DNA of 44,513 bases from a virus (IMGVR_UViG_3300009161_000083:1-44513), one strand, 5' to 3'. Positions 15,767 to 24,403 are shown, numbered from the stretch's first letter. Numbers and translations: made by a program. Notes: a model not told the origin generated them from the letters alone.

Positions 15767-16227
15767 TGAGCAGTCCTTACCCATTAGATGTTGGGATTCA
15801 AACTTTACTGGTTAGTGCCATGGGAGCAATCCCTGTGTATAAGTCCGACTTCGTTCCTTCACTGGATCTAAAGTCCACTCCCAATGGATATGTCTTTTTT
15901 AGTATAGGAGACCTAACACCCAGCCATTGCTCAGAAGGGTTAGCTGGTTCGGCCAACAAAGAAACAGTAGGGTTTGAACTTGACGTGATATGTGTCGCAC
16001 ATGACAATGTACAACGGAAAACATTGGTAACATCCGTTATGGCAGTGTTACAACCGTTGGTGTCAGGACGCAGAACACAACTAACCAGTCACCTCATCAG
16101 CAGTACAGTGTTCATTAACTACTTGAGGTTTGAATCTCAACGAGAAACATCCATGCTCAAAGAAGGACAGTCCACCCCCGACTTAACCATGCTGGCATTA
16201 ACCTTTACTGGTAAGGCCACCTGCTAA
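15766..16227 (+). CDS. Tail terminator/completion protein
   Basis: This 153-residue protein shows the alpha/beta pattern of tail terminator proteins: an N-terminal helix (DVGIQTLLVSAMGAIPVYKS), a strand with NGYVFFSIGDLTP, a conserved-looking VGFELDVICVAHDN strand, then a helix and a C-terminal strand (LTMLALTFTG). It overlaps the upstream stop by one base (TAATG) and precedes the tail tube gene, as expected. Confidence 0.65.
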   Translation: MSSPYPLDVGIQTLLVSAMGAIPVYKSDFVPSLDLKSTPNGYVFFSIGDLTPSHCSEGLAGSANKETVGFELDVICVAHDNVQRKTLVTSVMAVLQPLVSGRRTQLTSHLISSTVFINYLRFESQRETSMLKEGQSTPDLTMLALTFTGKATC

Positions 16228-16260
16228 CCCGTCTCATCAACTACCACCAAAGGAATAGCC

Positions 16261-16770
16261 ATGTCAGATCGTGATTCATCAAGAATTAAAGTTAGGTTCT
16301 TTGCACAAACTACCGTCCCAACTGGCACCAGTCCCATCCCTGATGCAGTGGATGCCACCAGCAACGTCTACGCATGTGTCACCGATGGGCCATCATACTC
16401 AGGATTCACGCGAGGTGATGTTGAGACCACTTGTTCCAATACAACATTGGACGCATGGGGCAACCTGATCCGAAGTTTCCGATCCGGTAAAATCATAGAC
16501 ATGGGCACCATTTCATTCACTGTGGATTGGGACCCCGATGATACTTGGGGTGGTCGTGAATTTGCAGCGTTCATGGATGGACGTACTGGTGACCTTATTG
16601 TTGAATTCCCCGCAACCACAGGGGAAACTGTTGGCCCAACATTGGTGATCACCGGCTACTGCAATAAGTTCACACCCAAAGGTACAGTTTTGTCCGATGG
16701 TAACGACGCACGATCAATGGCTGAATTGGTATATAAGATCAATGCCATTGACGTAACAGCACCAGTCTAA
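16261..16770 (+). CDS. Major tail (tube) protein
   Basis: This 169-residue protein would stack as hexamers to form the tail tube. Features such as RSGKIIDMGTISFTVDWDPDD, the FMDGRTGDLIVEFPATTGET section and the closing AMTELVYKI-like strand (ARSMAELVYKINAID) fit siphovirus tube proteins. AAAGGAA lies upstream of the ATG. Hairpins at 16783-16816 follow and may end or tune the transcript. Confidence 0.8.
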   Translation: MSDRDSSRIKVRFFAQTTVPTGTSPIPDAVDATSNVYACVTDGPSYSGFTRGDVETTCSNTTLDAWGNLIRSFRSGKIIDMGTISFTVDWDPDDTWGGREFAAFMDGRTGDLIVEFPATTGETVGPTLVITGYCNKFTPKGTVLSDGNDARSMAELVYKINAIDVTAPV

Positions 16771-16782
16771 AGTTGGCCCATA

Positions 16783-16816
16783 CTCACTACAGTGAGGAAG
16801 TCGGTGAAATCCCGAC
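16783..16816 (+). terminator. Paired hairpins after the tail tube gene (possible weak terminator)
   Basis: CTCACT (16783-16788) faces AGTGAG (16791-16796), and GTCGG (16800-16804) faces CCGAC (16812-16816), followed by ATTTATT. Stems are short, so partial termination or mRNA protection is as likely as full termination. Confidence 0.4.
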
Positions 16817-16820
16817 ATTT

Positions 16821-16833
16821 ATTACTCTCAGAA
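16821..16833 (+). repeat. Dispersed 13-mer motif, intergenic, extended form
   Basis: Exact copy ATTACTCTCAGAA, continued as CCATTCAAGGAA. The extension supplies the AAGGA ribosome site of the chaperone gene at 16853. Similar extensions follow the copies near 40291 and 42803. Confidence 0.65.
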
Positions 16834-16852
16834 CCATTCAAGGAACCCCCAC

Positions 16853-17269
16853 ATGTTGTTAAAGCCCCTCAAGCGTGTCCCAGTCCCAGACGCTGACACA
16901 TTTGAAATGATTGAACCATCAGCAGGAACTGCCACTGCATTTATTGGCAAGCTAAAAGAGTTCCCACAAATTGATGAAGGACATGTATCTGGTACTTACT
17001 TTTCAGGTCTTCGTATCCTGATTTGTCTGTATGAAAACGGGAAGCCATATCTTTCACAACTTGTCAACAGTTTTCATGCTGCTGATCCAGAGACATGGCC
17101 ACTCAAGGTACAGGAATCAGTAAGTGTCAGACAGACATTGGAAGACTTGGATGTTGTGTACCTAGCCAGAGTGGTTGACGGGTTCCTTGATGCTTTAGCC
17201 GTCAATCAAATGGAAACTCTCAATACTATAATTCGCACAGAGTTGTGGGTGGACACAACAAAAAACTAA
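16853..17269 (+). CDS. Tail assembly chaperone, short (G-type) product
   Basis: This 138-residue protein lies between the tail tube and the tape measure, the position of lambda gpG. It is acidic, with a C-terminal helix (LDALAVNQMETLNTIIRTEL) just before the stop. The last codons form an A-AAA-AAC slippery heptamer that would move a fraction of ribosomes into the -1 frame, making a longer G-T-type product. Such chaperones bind the tape measure and recruit tube subunits. The ribosome site AAGGA comes from the extended 13-mer leader. Confidence 0.75.
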   Translation: MLLKPLKRVPVPDADTFEMIEPSAGTATAFIGKLKEFPQIDEGHVSGTYFSGLRILICLYENGKPYLSQLVNSFHAADPETWPLKVQESVSVRQTLEDLDVVYLARVVDGFLDALAVNQMETLNTIIRTELWVDTTKN

Positions 17270-17616
17270 TTACTCCCGACGATCTACATTGGTTTGTCCT
17301 TTTCTTATGTAGTCGTTGGGGGAAAACAATATCAGAAATAGAATCCATGCCACTATCAGAACTACTTGAACATAAGCAGTTCTGGACAAACTACAAGTGG
17401 GGTATGACAGATGATCTGTTGTCCATGGCAATCTCACACGAGATGAAACGGCACAGCAGTAAAACTTCTGTAGAACCATGGATGGTAAAAGATTGGACAA
17501 CCCAAAGGGATTACACCTACCGTATCACACAACTCATAGTAAAACCCGCTTCTGCACTCAGGAGTGGGTTTTTTGCCATCTATGATGCCATCCGTGCTAT
17601 GAACAAAAAGAAGTAG
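17245..17616 (+). CDS. Tail assembly chaperone extension (T-type), reached by -1 frameshift
   Basis: This open frame overlaps the chaperone gene in the -1 frame. A GTG at 17245 exists but has no ribosome site; entry by frameshifting at 17260-17266 is more likely. Translation would then read L-I-T-P-D-D-L-H-W-F from 17266 and add about 116 residues, giving a fusion of about 254. The segment includes DDLHWFVLFLCSRWGKTISE and MTDDLLSMAISHEM. Size and layout match lambda gpGT. A strong intrinsic terminator lies within its 3' part (17541-17574), just before the tape measure. Confidence 0.75.
   Translation: MGGHNKKLITPDDLHWFVLFLCSRWGKTISEIESMPLSELLEHKQFWTNYKWGMTDDLLSMAISHEMKRHSSKTSVEPWMVKDWTTQRDYTYRITQLIVKPASALRSGFFAIYDAIRAMNKKK
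17260..17266 (+). other. -1 programmed frameshift slippery heptamer
   Basis: A-AAA-AAC is in the X-XXY-YYZ phase of the chaperone frame, two codons before its TAA stop. Re-pairing to AAA-AAA continues into the downstream frame. A 13-mer-like variant (ATTACTCCCGAC, 17269-17280) follows directly. No clear downstream pseudoknot was identified by eye. Confidence 0.8.
17541..17574 (+). terminator. Intrinsic terminator inside the chaperone extension
   Basis: The arm AAAACCCGCTTCTG (17541-17554) pairs with CAGGAGTGGGTTTT (17559-17572) around loop CACT with only wobble interruptions, ending in TTTTTT. It lies inside coding sequence, 52 bases before the tape measure start, and could lower tape measure transcription. 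Confidence 0.7.
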
Positions 17617-17625
17617 GAATACATC

Positions 17626-20181
17626 GTGCCAGAGTCAACCAGCATCGCAGACCTTGTCATCAAATTGGGCATTGATGCTTCAGGTGTACAAAGCGGACTC
17701 CAATCCGCTGCTGCTGCTACACGGGCTTTCAAAGACAAAATAAAGCCAACGATGTATGGTGGGTTTGACCCTTCTGCACTTAAAGCAGAAATGGATGCTG
17801 CTGCTGCAATTTCCCGCATTGTCCAAAAAAAGAATGAGGAAAAAGAAGCCTCAACTTTGCGTTCCTTGGCAGCACAAAAAGCAGCAGAGCAAGAAGCATC
17901 ATATGCTCGCACAAGACTTTTAGTACAAGAGCAATTAACTTTTCAGCGAAATGAAACCGCTAAAGTAGAAGCATCACGTCATGGGTTGGCAGCACAAAAA
18001 GCAGCAGAGCAAGAAGCATCATATGCTCGCACAAGACTTTTAGTACAAGAGCAATTAACTTTTCAGCGAAATGAAACCGCTAAAGTATCAGCATCACGTC
18101 ATGGGTTGGCAGCACAAAAAGCAGCATCGCAAGAAGCATCGTATGCTCGCACAAGACTTTTAGTACAAGAGCAATTAACTTTTGAAAGAGACCAAGCTGC
18201 TAAAGTATCAGCATCACGTCATGGGTTGGCAGCACAAAAAGCAGCATCGCAAGAAGCATCGTATGCTCGCACAAGACTTTTAGTACAAGAGCAATTAACT
18301 TTTGAAAGAGACCAAGCTGCCAAACTGCGGATGATTAAAGAAGTAGCAGATGCACAAAAAGCAGCAGTGCAGGCACAGATTACTGCCAATCAACCAAGCA
18401 TTGCTAACTTTGCATCCCAGTATCAGTCCATTAACGAAGAAAGAAGTGCGCAAGCAGCAGCAGTTGTAGCTGCTCGTAGAGCAAGAGACATTGCAGACGC
18501 TGCAAGAATGAAAGTCGCTGCAACAAAAGCAGAGAGAGACTACGCCAATTCTCTGCGGCAAGCTGAGGCAGCAACTCGCAGTGTAATGACAATTGAAGAA
18601 CGATTTAGAGCAGAGCGAGAAAGGTTGATAAGACTGGCAATTGTAATGAACAATCAAACAGGCCAGTATGTTCTATCCGCCACCAGCCTAAATAGAGCAC
18701 TAACCAATCTTACAATATCAACCATCAGACAACAACAAGCCCAAAGAGCCACTAACATAGTAATGAACCAAGGTGCAGATGCTGCCCGTATAATGACTGG
18801 TGTGATGGGGCAAGCATCATTCGCTGCCGAAGACTTCATCCAAGGTATGGTATTTGGTGATGTACGTTCTGCCTTGCTGGGTGCGTCTAACAATCTGACC
18901 ATGGTTGTCCGTGGGCTTATCCAAGTTAATGCAGCCGGAGGTGCAGCAGCAGCCGGAATTATGGGGACAGTGTATGCTCTTGGTGCAGCGGCAGCAGCAG
19001 CAATAGCTTTTTACGCAATATACAGAACAGCAGTTCCGCGTGCTGCTATGGATGAACGAAGCCTTACAGAAGCTATAAATGCAGGGACTGAAGCACTTAT
19101 CCGCAGACGTGCAGAAATAATGCGTGGTGCCGTACTGGATGCGGAACAAGCTGCATTAGACTTAAAACGCATGAAAGATGCAGAAGCATTGAGGAAAAAA
19201 CTTGAGGATCAAGAGTTAGAATTAAAGAGAAAACAAGAAGAGGCAAGAACAAATCAAGCCAGAGTTTCTGACGAAGGAGATAAAGCAGTAACCAATGCTT
19301 TGGGTGGTTTAAATGCTGAAGCGGAAATGACAACATTATTGACTGATGCAATTGCACAAGGGGGGCAAGAAGCTGTTGTTGCTCAAGCAGCAATGGCTGC
19401 TTATACAGAAGCCCGGCGTGCTGCCATGGCTGGAGAATCAAGAGCCACAATTGATGCTCTAAGGGATCTACATGATTACTTCGCGTATCTCCAATCTATT
19501 CGTGCCGCTGATGACAACTTCTTTAGCCCAATGGAACAATTCGCTGCCAGATACGATGACCCCACAGCACTGGACGCATTGCAAACTATGTTCAACACCA
19601 GTAATTTGGAATCCATGGTTCCAGATTTGCAACGGATTGAGGAACTAGAAAAGATAATGTTGGCCAATGGCAACTCAATGCTGGAAATTGAAGCCGCAAA
19701 GAAAACCCTAATGGATGCAATGGAAGAAGGGAAAAAGAAACTTCTTGAACTTGAAGAAAAAGAGATACAAAATGCACTGCTTATAAAACAAGGCAAAGAA
19801 GCAACATTGGATGCGCAACGTGAAGAAACCACGTTTCTTCTACGGGCAACAGAAGTTCAGAAAGAACTGCTACGCATAAAGAAAGAGCAACAAGAATACA
19901 TGGGGGGTGACGTAGGCCCACCAACACTAGCACAAGCGATGGAACAAGCGGCAGCGGGTATTGAGTTCCTGCAAGCACAAAAAGATGCTCTGGTTAAAGA
20001 GATGCACAAAGCAATACCTGAAGTGAAAGGTGGGCTTGAACAAAATACTTTCAGTGCCCAAGCCAAAGCGTTTGAACAAATGCAAAAGAAGCCAGACGAA
20101 CAGCAGAAGAAAATGGTGGAACTATTAGCCAGTATAAATCAGGCATTAGCCAACGGTGGCCACATACTCTTGGTGCCTTAA
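17626..20181 (+). CDS. Tape measure protein
   Basis: This 851-residue, Ala/Gln/Glu/Lys-rich, mostly helical protein sets tail length and probably helps DNA entry. It starts with GTG after an AGGAAT ribosome site. Residues about 81-240 are four tandem 40-residue repeats. A hydrophobic section near 440-475 (GGAAAAGIMGTVYALGAAAA, then AIAFYAIY) would be the membrane-interacting region. Coiled-coil segments continue to the C-terminus. At about 1.5 angstrom per residue the tail would be near 128 nm, which is an inference from family behaviour. The position after the frameshifted chaperone is diagnostic. Confidence 0.88.
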   Translation: MPESTSIADLVIKLGIDASGVQSGLQSAAAATRAFKDKIKPTMYGGFDPSALKAEMDAAAAISRIVQKKNEEKEASTLRSLAAQKAAEQEASYARTRLLVQEQLTFQRNETAKVEASRHGLAAQKAAEQEASYARTRLLVQEQLTFQRNETAKVSASRHGLAAQKAASQEASYARTRLLVQEQLTFERDQAAKVSASRHGLAAQKAASQEASYARTRLLVQEQLTFERDQAAKLRMIKEVADAQKAAVQAQITANQPSIANFASQYQSINEERSAQAAAVVAARRARDIADAARMKVAATKAERDYANSLRQAEAATRSVMTIEERFRAERERLIRLAIVMNNQTGQYVLSATSLNRALTNLTISTIRQQQAQRATNIVMNQGADAARIMTGVMGQASFAAEDFIQGMVFGDVRSALLGASNNLTMVVRGLIQVNAAGGAAAAGIMGTVYALGAAAAAAIAFYAIYRTAVPRAAMDERSLTEAINAGTEALIRRRAEIMRGAVLDAEQAALDLKRMKDAEALRKKLEDQELELKRKQEEARTNQARVSDEGDKAVTNALGGLNAEAEMTTLLTDAIAQGGQEAVVAQAAMAAYTEARRAAMAGESRATIDALRDLHDYFAYLQSIRAADDNFFSPMEQFAARYDDPTALDALQTMFNTSNLESMVPDLQRIEELEKIMLANGNSMLEIEAAKKTLMDAMEEGKKKLLELEEKEIQNALLIKQGKEATLDAQREETTFLLRATEVQKELLRIKKEQQEYMGGDVGPPTLAQAMEQAAAGIEFLQAQKDALVKEMHKAIPEVKGGLEQNTFSAQAKAFEQMQKKPDEQQKKMVELLASINQALANGGHILLVP
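17866..18345 (+). repeat. Four tandem 120-bp coding repeats in the tape measure gene
   Basis: Copies start at 17866, 17986, 18106 and 18226. Copies 1 and 2 are nearly identical, as are 3 and 4; the pairs differ in GCAGAG versus GCATCG and in the QRNETAKV versus ERDQAAKV section. The last copy diverges at its end. The near-identity at DNA level points to recent duplication. Confidence 0.95.
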
Positions 20182-20183
20182 TC

Positions 20184-20196
20184 ATTACTCCCAGAA
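20184..20196 (+). repeat. Dispersed 13-mer motif, intergenic
   Basis: Exact copy ATTACTCCCAGAA, two bases after the tape measure stop. It is followed by AACATAGAGGGCAC and the ATG at 20212, so an AGAGGG ribosome site lies downstream of it. Confidence 0.65.
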
Positions 20197-20211
20197 AACA
20201 TAGAGGGCACA

Positions 20212-21366
20212 ATGAGCATAACGATTCATGGATTCCTGTTAGAGCCACAATCACTAAGTGCGCAACCCGGAATAGTGCGGATTAAAGAAACGTGCCTAAT
20301 AGAATTGGAGTCCCCCTTAGATGATGCAGTTGACCTACAAAAAGCATTACCGACGTATGGGAATGGGACGTTCACACAAACAGAGCCAACTTTTACACTT
20401 GGACTGTCCTATCATCCTGAGCGACCGGATTTAGTCCTTAAATCCGCAGACAACTGTAGAACGCATGAAGCCGGTAGACCATACTGGCTACTCGATCTTG
20501 TATACGAAACAGCAGTATGGATTGATGAAAATACCTCTAACGGAGGTATGACAACACAAGAATCTGCAAAACCACACAAAGGAAATGTTGGACGGAGAAA
20601 GAAACAAACCAAAGAAAAGAAGCCGATATACCAACCTTGGGATGAACCTGTAATTTGGAGTGGGTCTACAAAGTCTGTGAAGGCCACCGTATTCCAAGAC
20701 TCAACAGGGATTAAGTTACTTCATGGCAACAAACTCCCATTAACCGAAGGCATTGATGTAGATATATCTCTTGAACATCATCAGTTCAATTGGAACATCT
20801 CAGCCACAGTGTTCAAATGGGCAACCACTGTTGCCCCTTATGTCGGGAAAATAAACGACGCTGTAATACCAAAATTTGGTGGTGCCATAAGAAAGAGTGT
20901 GTATTTGGAATCACTCACAGCAACAGAAAATTATCGCACCGTCAACGTACCTTTGCCTCTTGATGAATTTGGAGCAGAGCAAGGCACAGAAGTAGAGACG
21001 TTCCACTTCTACGCAATGACAGCATCATTCCTAGTCGATAGGCGACAGACTGTTGAAGGATACTTCCGGGAAGCCAACCGACGTGTATCCATGCACACAC
21101 AACAGCAAACCATAGGTGCGGCACTGGCTCCCGGATATATTGACATCCCCATAAATGACTTTGGGACAACAGCTAAATCGCCTTGGCCACTGTTGTCGGA
21201 TGCAACATCATTACTTGAGTATGGATGGACAGGTGCTGCCGCAGATTATGCAAAAATGGCACTCTATGCCCCAGAAACAGACTTTTTCATAATTGATCCG
21301 CTGTATCCACTGGAAGGTGATTTAAGTAAATTCTGTAAAGACCACGTACTCGAATTCCCGGATTAG
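20212..21366 (+). CDS. Unknown tail-region protein (distal tail/baseplate slot)
   Basis: This 384-residue protein follows the tape measure, where distal tail and tail-tip proteins are encoded. The N-terminus (GFLLEPQSLSAQPGIVRIKE) and the section EVIWSG-like (DEPVIWSGSTKSVKATVFQD) suggest beta-rich folds. A strongly basic linker (GNVGRRKKQTKEKKPIYQPW) separates two halves near residue 125. I do not recognise a family, and it is not evidently a Dit or Tal homologue. A tail-tip structural role is inferred from position only. Confidence 0.6.
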   Translation: MSITIHGFLLEPQSLSAQPGIVRIKETCLIELESPLDDAVDLQKALPTYGNGTFTQTEPTFTLGLSYHPERPDLVLKSADNCRTHEAGRPYWLLDLVYETAVWIDENTSNGGMTTQESAKPHKGNVGRRKKQTKEKKPIYQPWDEPVIWSGSTKSVKATVFQDSTGIKLLHGNKLPLTEGIDVDISLEHHQFNWNISATVFKWATTVAPYVGKINDAVIPKFGGAIRKSVYLESLTATENYRTVNVPLPLDEFGAEQGTEVETFHFYAMTASFLVDRRQTVEGYFREANRRVSMHTQQQTIGAALAPGYIDIPINDFGTTAKSPWPLLSDATSLLEYGWTGAAADYAKMALYAPETDFFIIDPLYPLEGDLSKFCKDHVLEFPD

Positions 21367-21407
21367 TTATTGCCCCAACTACTTTGCGCACAGATTGAGA
21401 ATTAACA

Positions 21408-22337
21408 ATGGCCGACTTTGGAGGGTTCAGCACTGGTGACGCATATGAAATCCATCGCAGGGTATTGGGGACTCCCACCTTTTCTCAGAAAGCGTTGGAT
21501 GTAAAAAAAGAACTAACCATCTTCAACAAGATGTACTACGTAGTTATGCAGTCCGATTTAGCTGCGGCTACCGACGCATACACAGGGTACACACAAGCAA
21601 ATGGTAAAGTGGTCAGGTATGTTCAACCGAACAACAATACCTTGGATATGGAAGATGCTGTAAACGACGATTCTGTATTCACCGTAACAAACAGGTTTAC
21701 TACTTACTCTGCTGTGACAGGGGATTTAGTTCTTATCATGCGGAATGGTTCTGAATGGACTCCTGTAGTACCGGGAGCAGGATCATCAATCATTCACTGC
21801 CGTGTAACCTGTGACCTCGGCCAAGGATACTACAAGGCAACCATAGGGACACGACCAGCATTTTCATTCCCCAAAGACGATGCACAAACTGGCACAGGAT
21901 GTTTCGATACAGGAACAGGAACTTGCCCTACTGATGGAGATTCATGCGGAACCAGTTTGCCGGGAGAATGTCCACCAGCAGGTTCAGGGGTTGACAGAGA
22001 GTTGCCCTTAATAGGGGAAACTTCAGTCTACATTTATGACCCAAGAAGGGTTAATCTGTCTATCCCCGGACATGCACTAATCGTAGATATGGGCGACACA
22101 ATTGTAGACTTTTACAATCTAGGAATGGACACAGGCACAGGCACAGGCACAGGATGCCCAACAGCAACTTTGTACATGGTGTTGTCAGGCACATATGATA
22201 TAGTTGAAATCCCAGACAAACATTATGAATGCTGCCCAGATGGAAGCATCAAACTAATTAGGTGTGACACGTATATCGTTGAAGGTATGCTGTGTGTAGG
22301 GATAGAAGACCCTTGCACAACAGGAACAGGGACATAA
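21408..22337 (+). CDS. Unknown tail-region protein with Gly-Thr tracts
   Basis: This 309-residue protein has an N-terminal part (about 1-155) with ordinary beta-type sequence, including ITVVM-free strands such as GDLVLIMRNGSEWTPVV, then a Cys/Gly/Thr-rich section (CFDTGTGTCPTDGDSCGTS) and a (Thr-Gly) tract from four ACAGGC hexamers near 22137-22160. It ends CCPDGSIKLIRC followed by GTGT. A second such tract closes the gene. It directly precedes the 28-Cys protein. I know no function; a disulfide- or metal-stabilised surface protein is a guess. Confidence 0.55.
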   Translation: MADFGGFSTGDAYEIHRRVLGTPTFSQKALDVKKELTIFNKMYYVVMQSDLAAATDAYTGYTQANGKVVRYVQPNNNTLDMEDAVNDDSVFTVTNRFTTYSAVTGDLVLIMRNGSEWTPVVPGAGSSIIHCRVTCDLGQGYYKATIGTRPAFSFPKDDAQTGTGCFDTGTGTCPTDGDSCGTSLPGECPPAGSGVDRELPLIGETSVYIYDPRRVNLSIPGHALIVDMGDTIVDFYNLGMDTGTGTGTGCPTATLYMVLSGTYDIVEIPDKHYECCPDGSIKLIRCDTYIVEGMLCVGIEDPCTTGTGT

Positions 22338-22985
22338 ATGCCAAGCAATATGCAACAGGCTGTGTTGGAATGTGATTGCTGTGGTGGTTGTACTGGTGGT
22401 TGCTGTATCCCGGTTGACCACTCCAACCCACTGTATGAACCGAATGGAACACCCAAAAATATCCCATTCTGTATTTCAGCACCAAATTGCGCAGCTATCG
22501 ACGGGTTCTGTGGTGAGATGTTGTGTGGCGGTGCAATGCCAGCAGACCTTGGTGGGTGTGGCCCATGTGCCAGTTGTCTCGGTGGATTCGGACAGGAACT
22601 TCCGGGAAGAATCTATTACAACTTCCCACCACCAGTAGGATGTGTAATTGACACCTGTAGCCTGAAAATCTGCTTGCGTATGGCTTGCCTTCAATCAACG
22701 ACACCTGAACCAAGCCTAGAAGCTTGCTGTAGACGATTCAGATTGATAATTGGATGTAGCATACCAATAGTAGGATGGACCGAAGAATTAGAAGTGCAAG
22801 GTTGTCGGTATTGGAAGTATGTGGCTCCCACCGTGTGCGTCTGTAACCCTGATGCCAATGCCATGCCAGCAATAATTTGGGATCTGGGGCTTACTGTAGA
22901 TTGTGCCACACCTCCATGTGATGGACACTCTACATGCTGTGAGTTATTTGGATGTAGTTTGGCCGATGCACAGGTGATTGTATGA
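22338..22985 (+). CDS. Cysteine-rich protein of unknown function
   Basis: This 215-residue protein has 28 cysteines (13 percent), many in pairs or in C-x2-C spacing: CDCCGGCTGGCC at residues 12-23, CGPCASC near 73, CVCN near 167 and CDGHSTCCELFGC near the end. There is no signal peptide or membrane segment. The spacing suits either metal clusters or, outside the cell, disulfides. The start follows the previous stop directly (TAAATG), and its own stop overlaps the glycosyltransferase start (ATGA), so the three proteins are co-translated. No family recognised. Confidence 0.6.
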   Translation: MPSNMQQAVLECDCCGGCTGGCCIPVDHSNPLYEPNGTPKNIPFCISAPNCAAIDGFCGEMLCGGAMPADLGGCGPCASCLGGFGQELPGRIYYNFPPPVGCVIDTCSLKICLRMACLQSTTPEPSLEACCRRFRLIIGCSIPIVGWTEELEVQGCRYWKYVAPTVCVCNPDANAMPAIIWDLGLTVDCATPPCDGHSTCCELFGCSLADAQVIV

Positions 22986-24370
22986 CAGAAATATGCGAGT
23001 GTACTGCGTCTGGGTACTGCGAACGCCGCAAAGCCTACATGCCGATAATTCATTTCAATAGATGCAAAGCTGGCGAACTAGCAGTCTTGGATAATTTTTA
23101 TTCTCAATCCCCCACACCTTCTCCCGTAAGTGTCAAGGAAGAACAAAAGAAACATGCTAAGACAAGCACAGGCATAGGAACCAAACTTGCAGAGATCATT
23201 AGGCAAAAAACAGGCTACGACATTCCTTGTGGAGAATGTAAGGCAGAAGTTGAGCGACTCAACCAAATGACTTCTGATGAAGTTCTAAAAGACATTGACG
23301 CTCTGGCACAAAGAATAGCCGAAAGGTCACAAGCGAATGCCCAACGATGGTACCACAAACTGGTAACTGTATTACTCCCAGAACTTGTAGAGTATAAAAT
23401 CCGCAAATGGATTACTGAAGCATGTGAACAGTCCAAAAAAAAAACTAGAGCAACCATCTCAGTAAGAAATCTACGCACAGTCTGCGGGACTATCCACGAC
23501 AGTACCACCAACGCATTTTTTGCCCACATCAATCCTATTATTCCCGGTGTCGTCAAGGGCAACAATGACCCTCAATGTCACCGTAGAATTGTGGACACGT
23601 TAGGGCACGTTGAACAACTCAAAGAGGAAGTGTTGCGATGGAATGGTGGGTTTGATGAACCTCAGTTTGAAACCGTACACGTTCCCGCTACATGGTGCTA
23701 CGCAGTCACCACTGTGCCATCTCGCATGTCCACCACTTTGCCTAGAACTCTGAGCAGTTTGGCAGAGTCAGGATTTGACGCACCACTACTCTCAGTCGAT
23801 GGTGAGCAATCATCTGAGTGGGATAAGTTCCAGCTTGAGATGATCTATCGTGGAAAAAATATAAAAACCACAGGTCACTGGCTTATGACATTGATGGAAA
23901 TGTACATCCGCCATCCATGGACAGAACGGTATGCCATATTCCAAGACGACTTTGTTTGTGTCAAAAATCTGAAACAGTATTTGAGTTCCCAACCCATACC
24001 AGAAAAAGGGTACCTGAATCTGTTGACATTCATGGACAATGAAACTATTATTGCTGATACCAAACACGGATGGCATCTATCCCATCAAACAGGTAGAGGT
24101 GCAGTGGCATTGGTGTTTAGTAACGAAGGTGTCCGCACCTTGTTATCCCACCCATATATGATGTCCCGGTTTCTTGATGCCATTCGTGGTATCAGGGTTT
24201 TAGATGGTGGGATTGTGGATGCCATGAAAATATCAGGATGGAGTGAATACATCCACAACCCGTCACTGGTCCAACACATAGGTACCCAATCATCCATGGG
24301 AAATAAACAACATCCAACAGCCAAATCATTTCCCGGATCAACCTTTGATGCCATGAATTTTATTACGTAA
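22982..24370 (+). CDS. Glycosyltransferase-like protein with N-terminal Cys motifs
   Basis: This 462-residue protein has two parts. The N-terminal 190 residues hold a Cys-rich start (CECTASGYCERR, FNRCK) and a CGECKAEVERLNQM motif near residue 80, followed by helices. The C-terminal 230 residues begin with WCYAVTTVPSRMSTTLPRTL and include WTERYAIFQDDFVCVKN, with a DD acidic pair as in GT-A nucleotide-sugar transferases, then GYLNLLTF and DGGIVDAM. The sequence resembles proteins I associate with planctomycete genomes, from memory. It opens the glycan cassette. Confidence 0.6.
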   Translation: MTEICECTASGYCERRKAYMPIIHFNRCKAGELAVLDNFYSQSPTPSPVSVKEEQKKHAKTSTGIGTKLAEIIRQKTGYDIPCGECKAEVERLNQMTSDEVLKDIDALAQRIAERSQANAQRWYHKLVTVLLPELVEYKIRKWITEACEQSKKKTRATISVRNLRTVCGTIHDSTTNAFFAHINPIIPGVVKGNNDPQCHRRIVDTLGHVEQLKEEVLRWNGGFDEPQFETVHVPATWCYAVTTVPSRMSTTLPRTLSSLAESGFDAPLLSVDGEQSSEWDKFQLEMIYRGKNIKTTGHWLMTLMEMYIRHPWTERYAIFQDDFVCVKNLKQYLSSQPIPEKGYLNLLTFMDNETIIADTKHGWHLSHQTGRGAVALVFSNEGVRTLLSHPYMMSRFLDAIRGIRVLDGGIVDAMKISGWSEYIHNPSLVQHIGTQSSMGNKQHPTAKSFPGSTFDAMNFIT

Positions 24371-24371
24371 C

Positions 24372-24384
24372 ATTACTTCCAGAA
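24372..24384 (+). repeat. Dispersed 13-mer motif, intergenic
   Basis: Exact copy ATTACTTCCAGAA, one base after the glycosyltransferase stop and 19 bases before the ATG at 24404. There is no good Shine-Dalgarno site in the remaining leader. Confidence 0.65.
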
Positions 24385-24403
24385 ACTTACACGGACACCC
24401 CCC

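Noticed and set aside
17866-18345. Possible CRISPR array in the 120-bp repeats
   Set aside because: The repeats are contiguous, without unique spacers, and are fully coding in the tape measure frame.
22137-22160. Short ACAGGC hexamer run as an independent repeat element
   Set aside because: It is four units inside the Gly-Thr coding tract of the 21408-22337 gene and needs no separate explanation.
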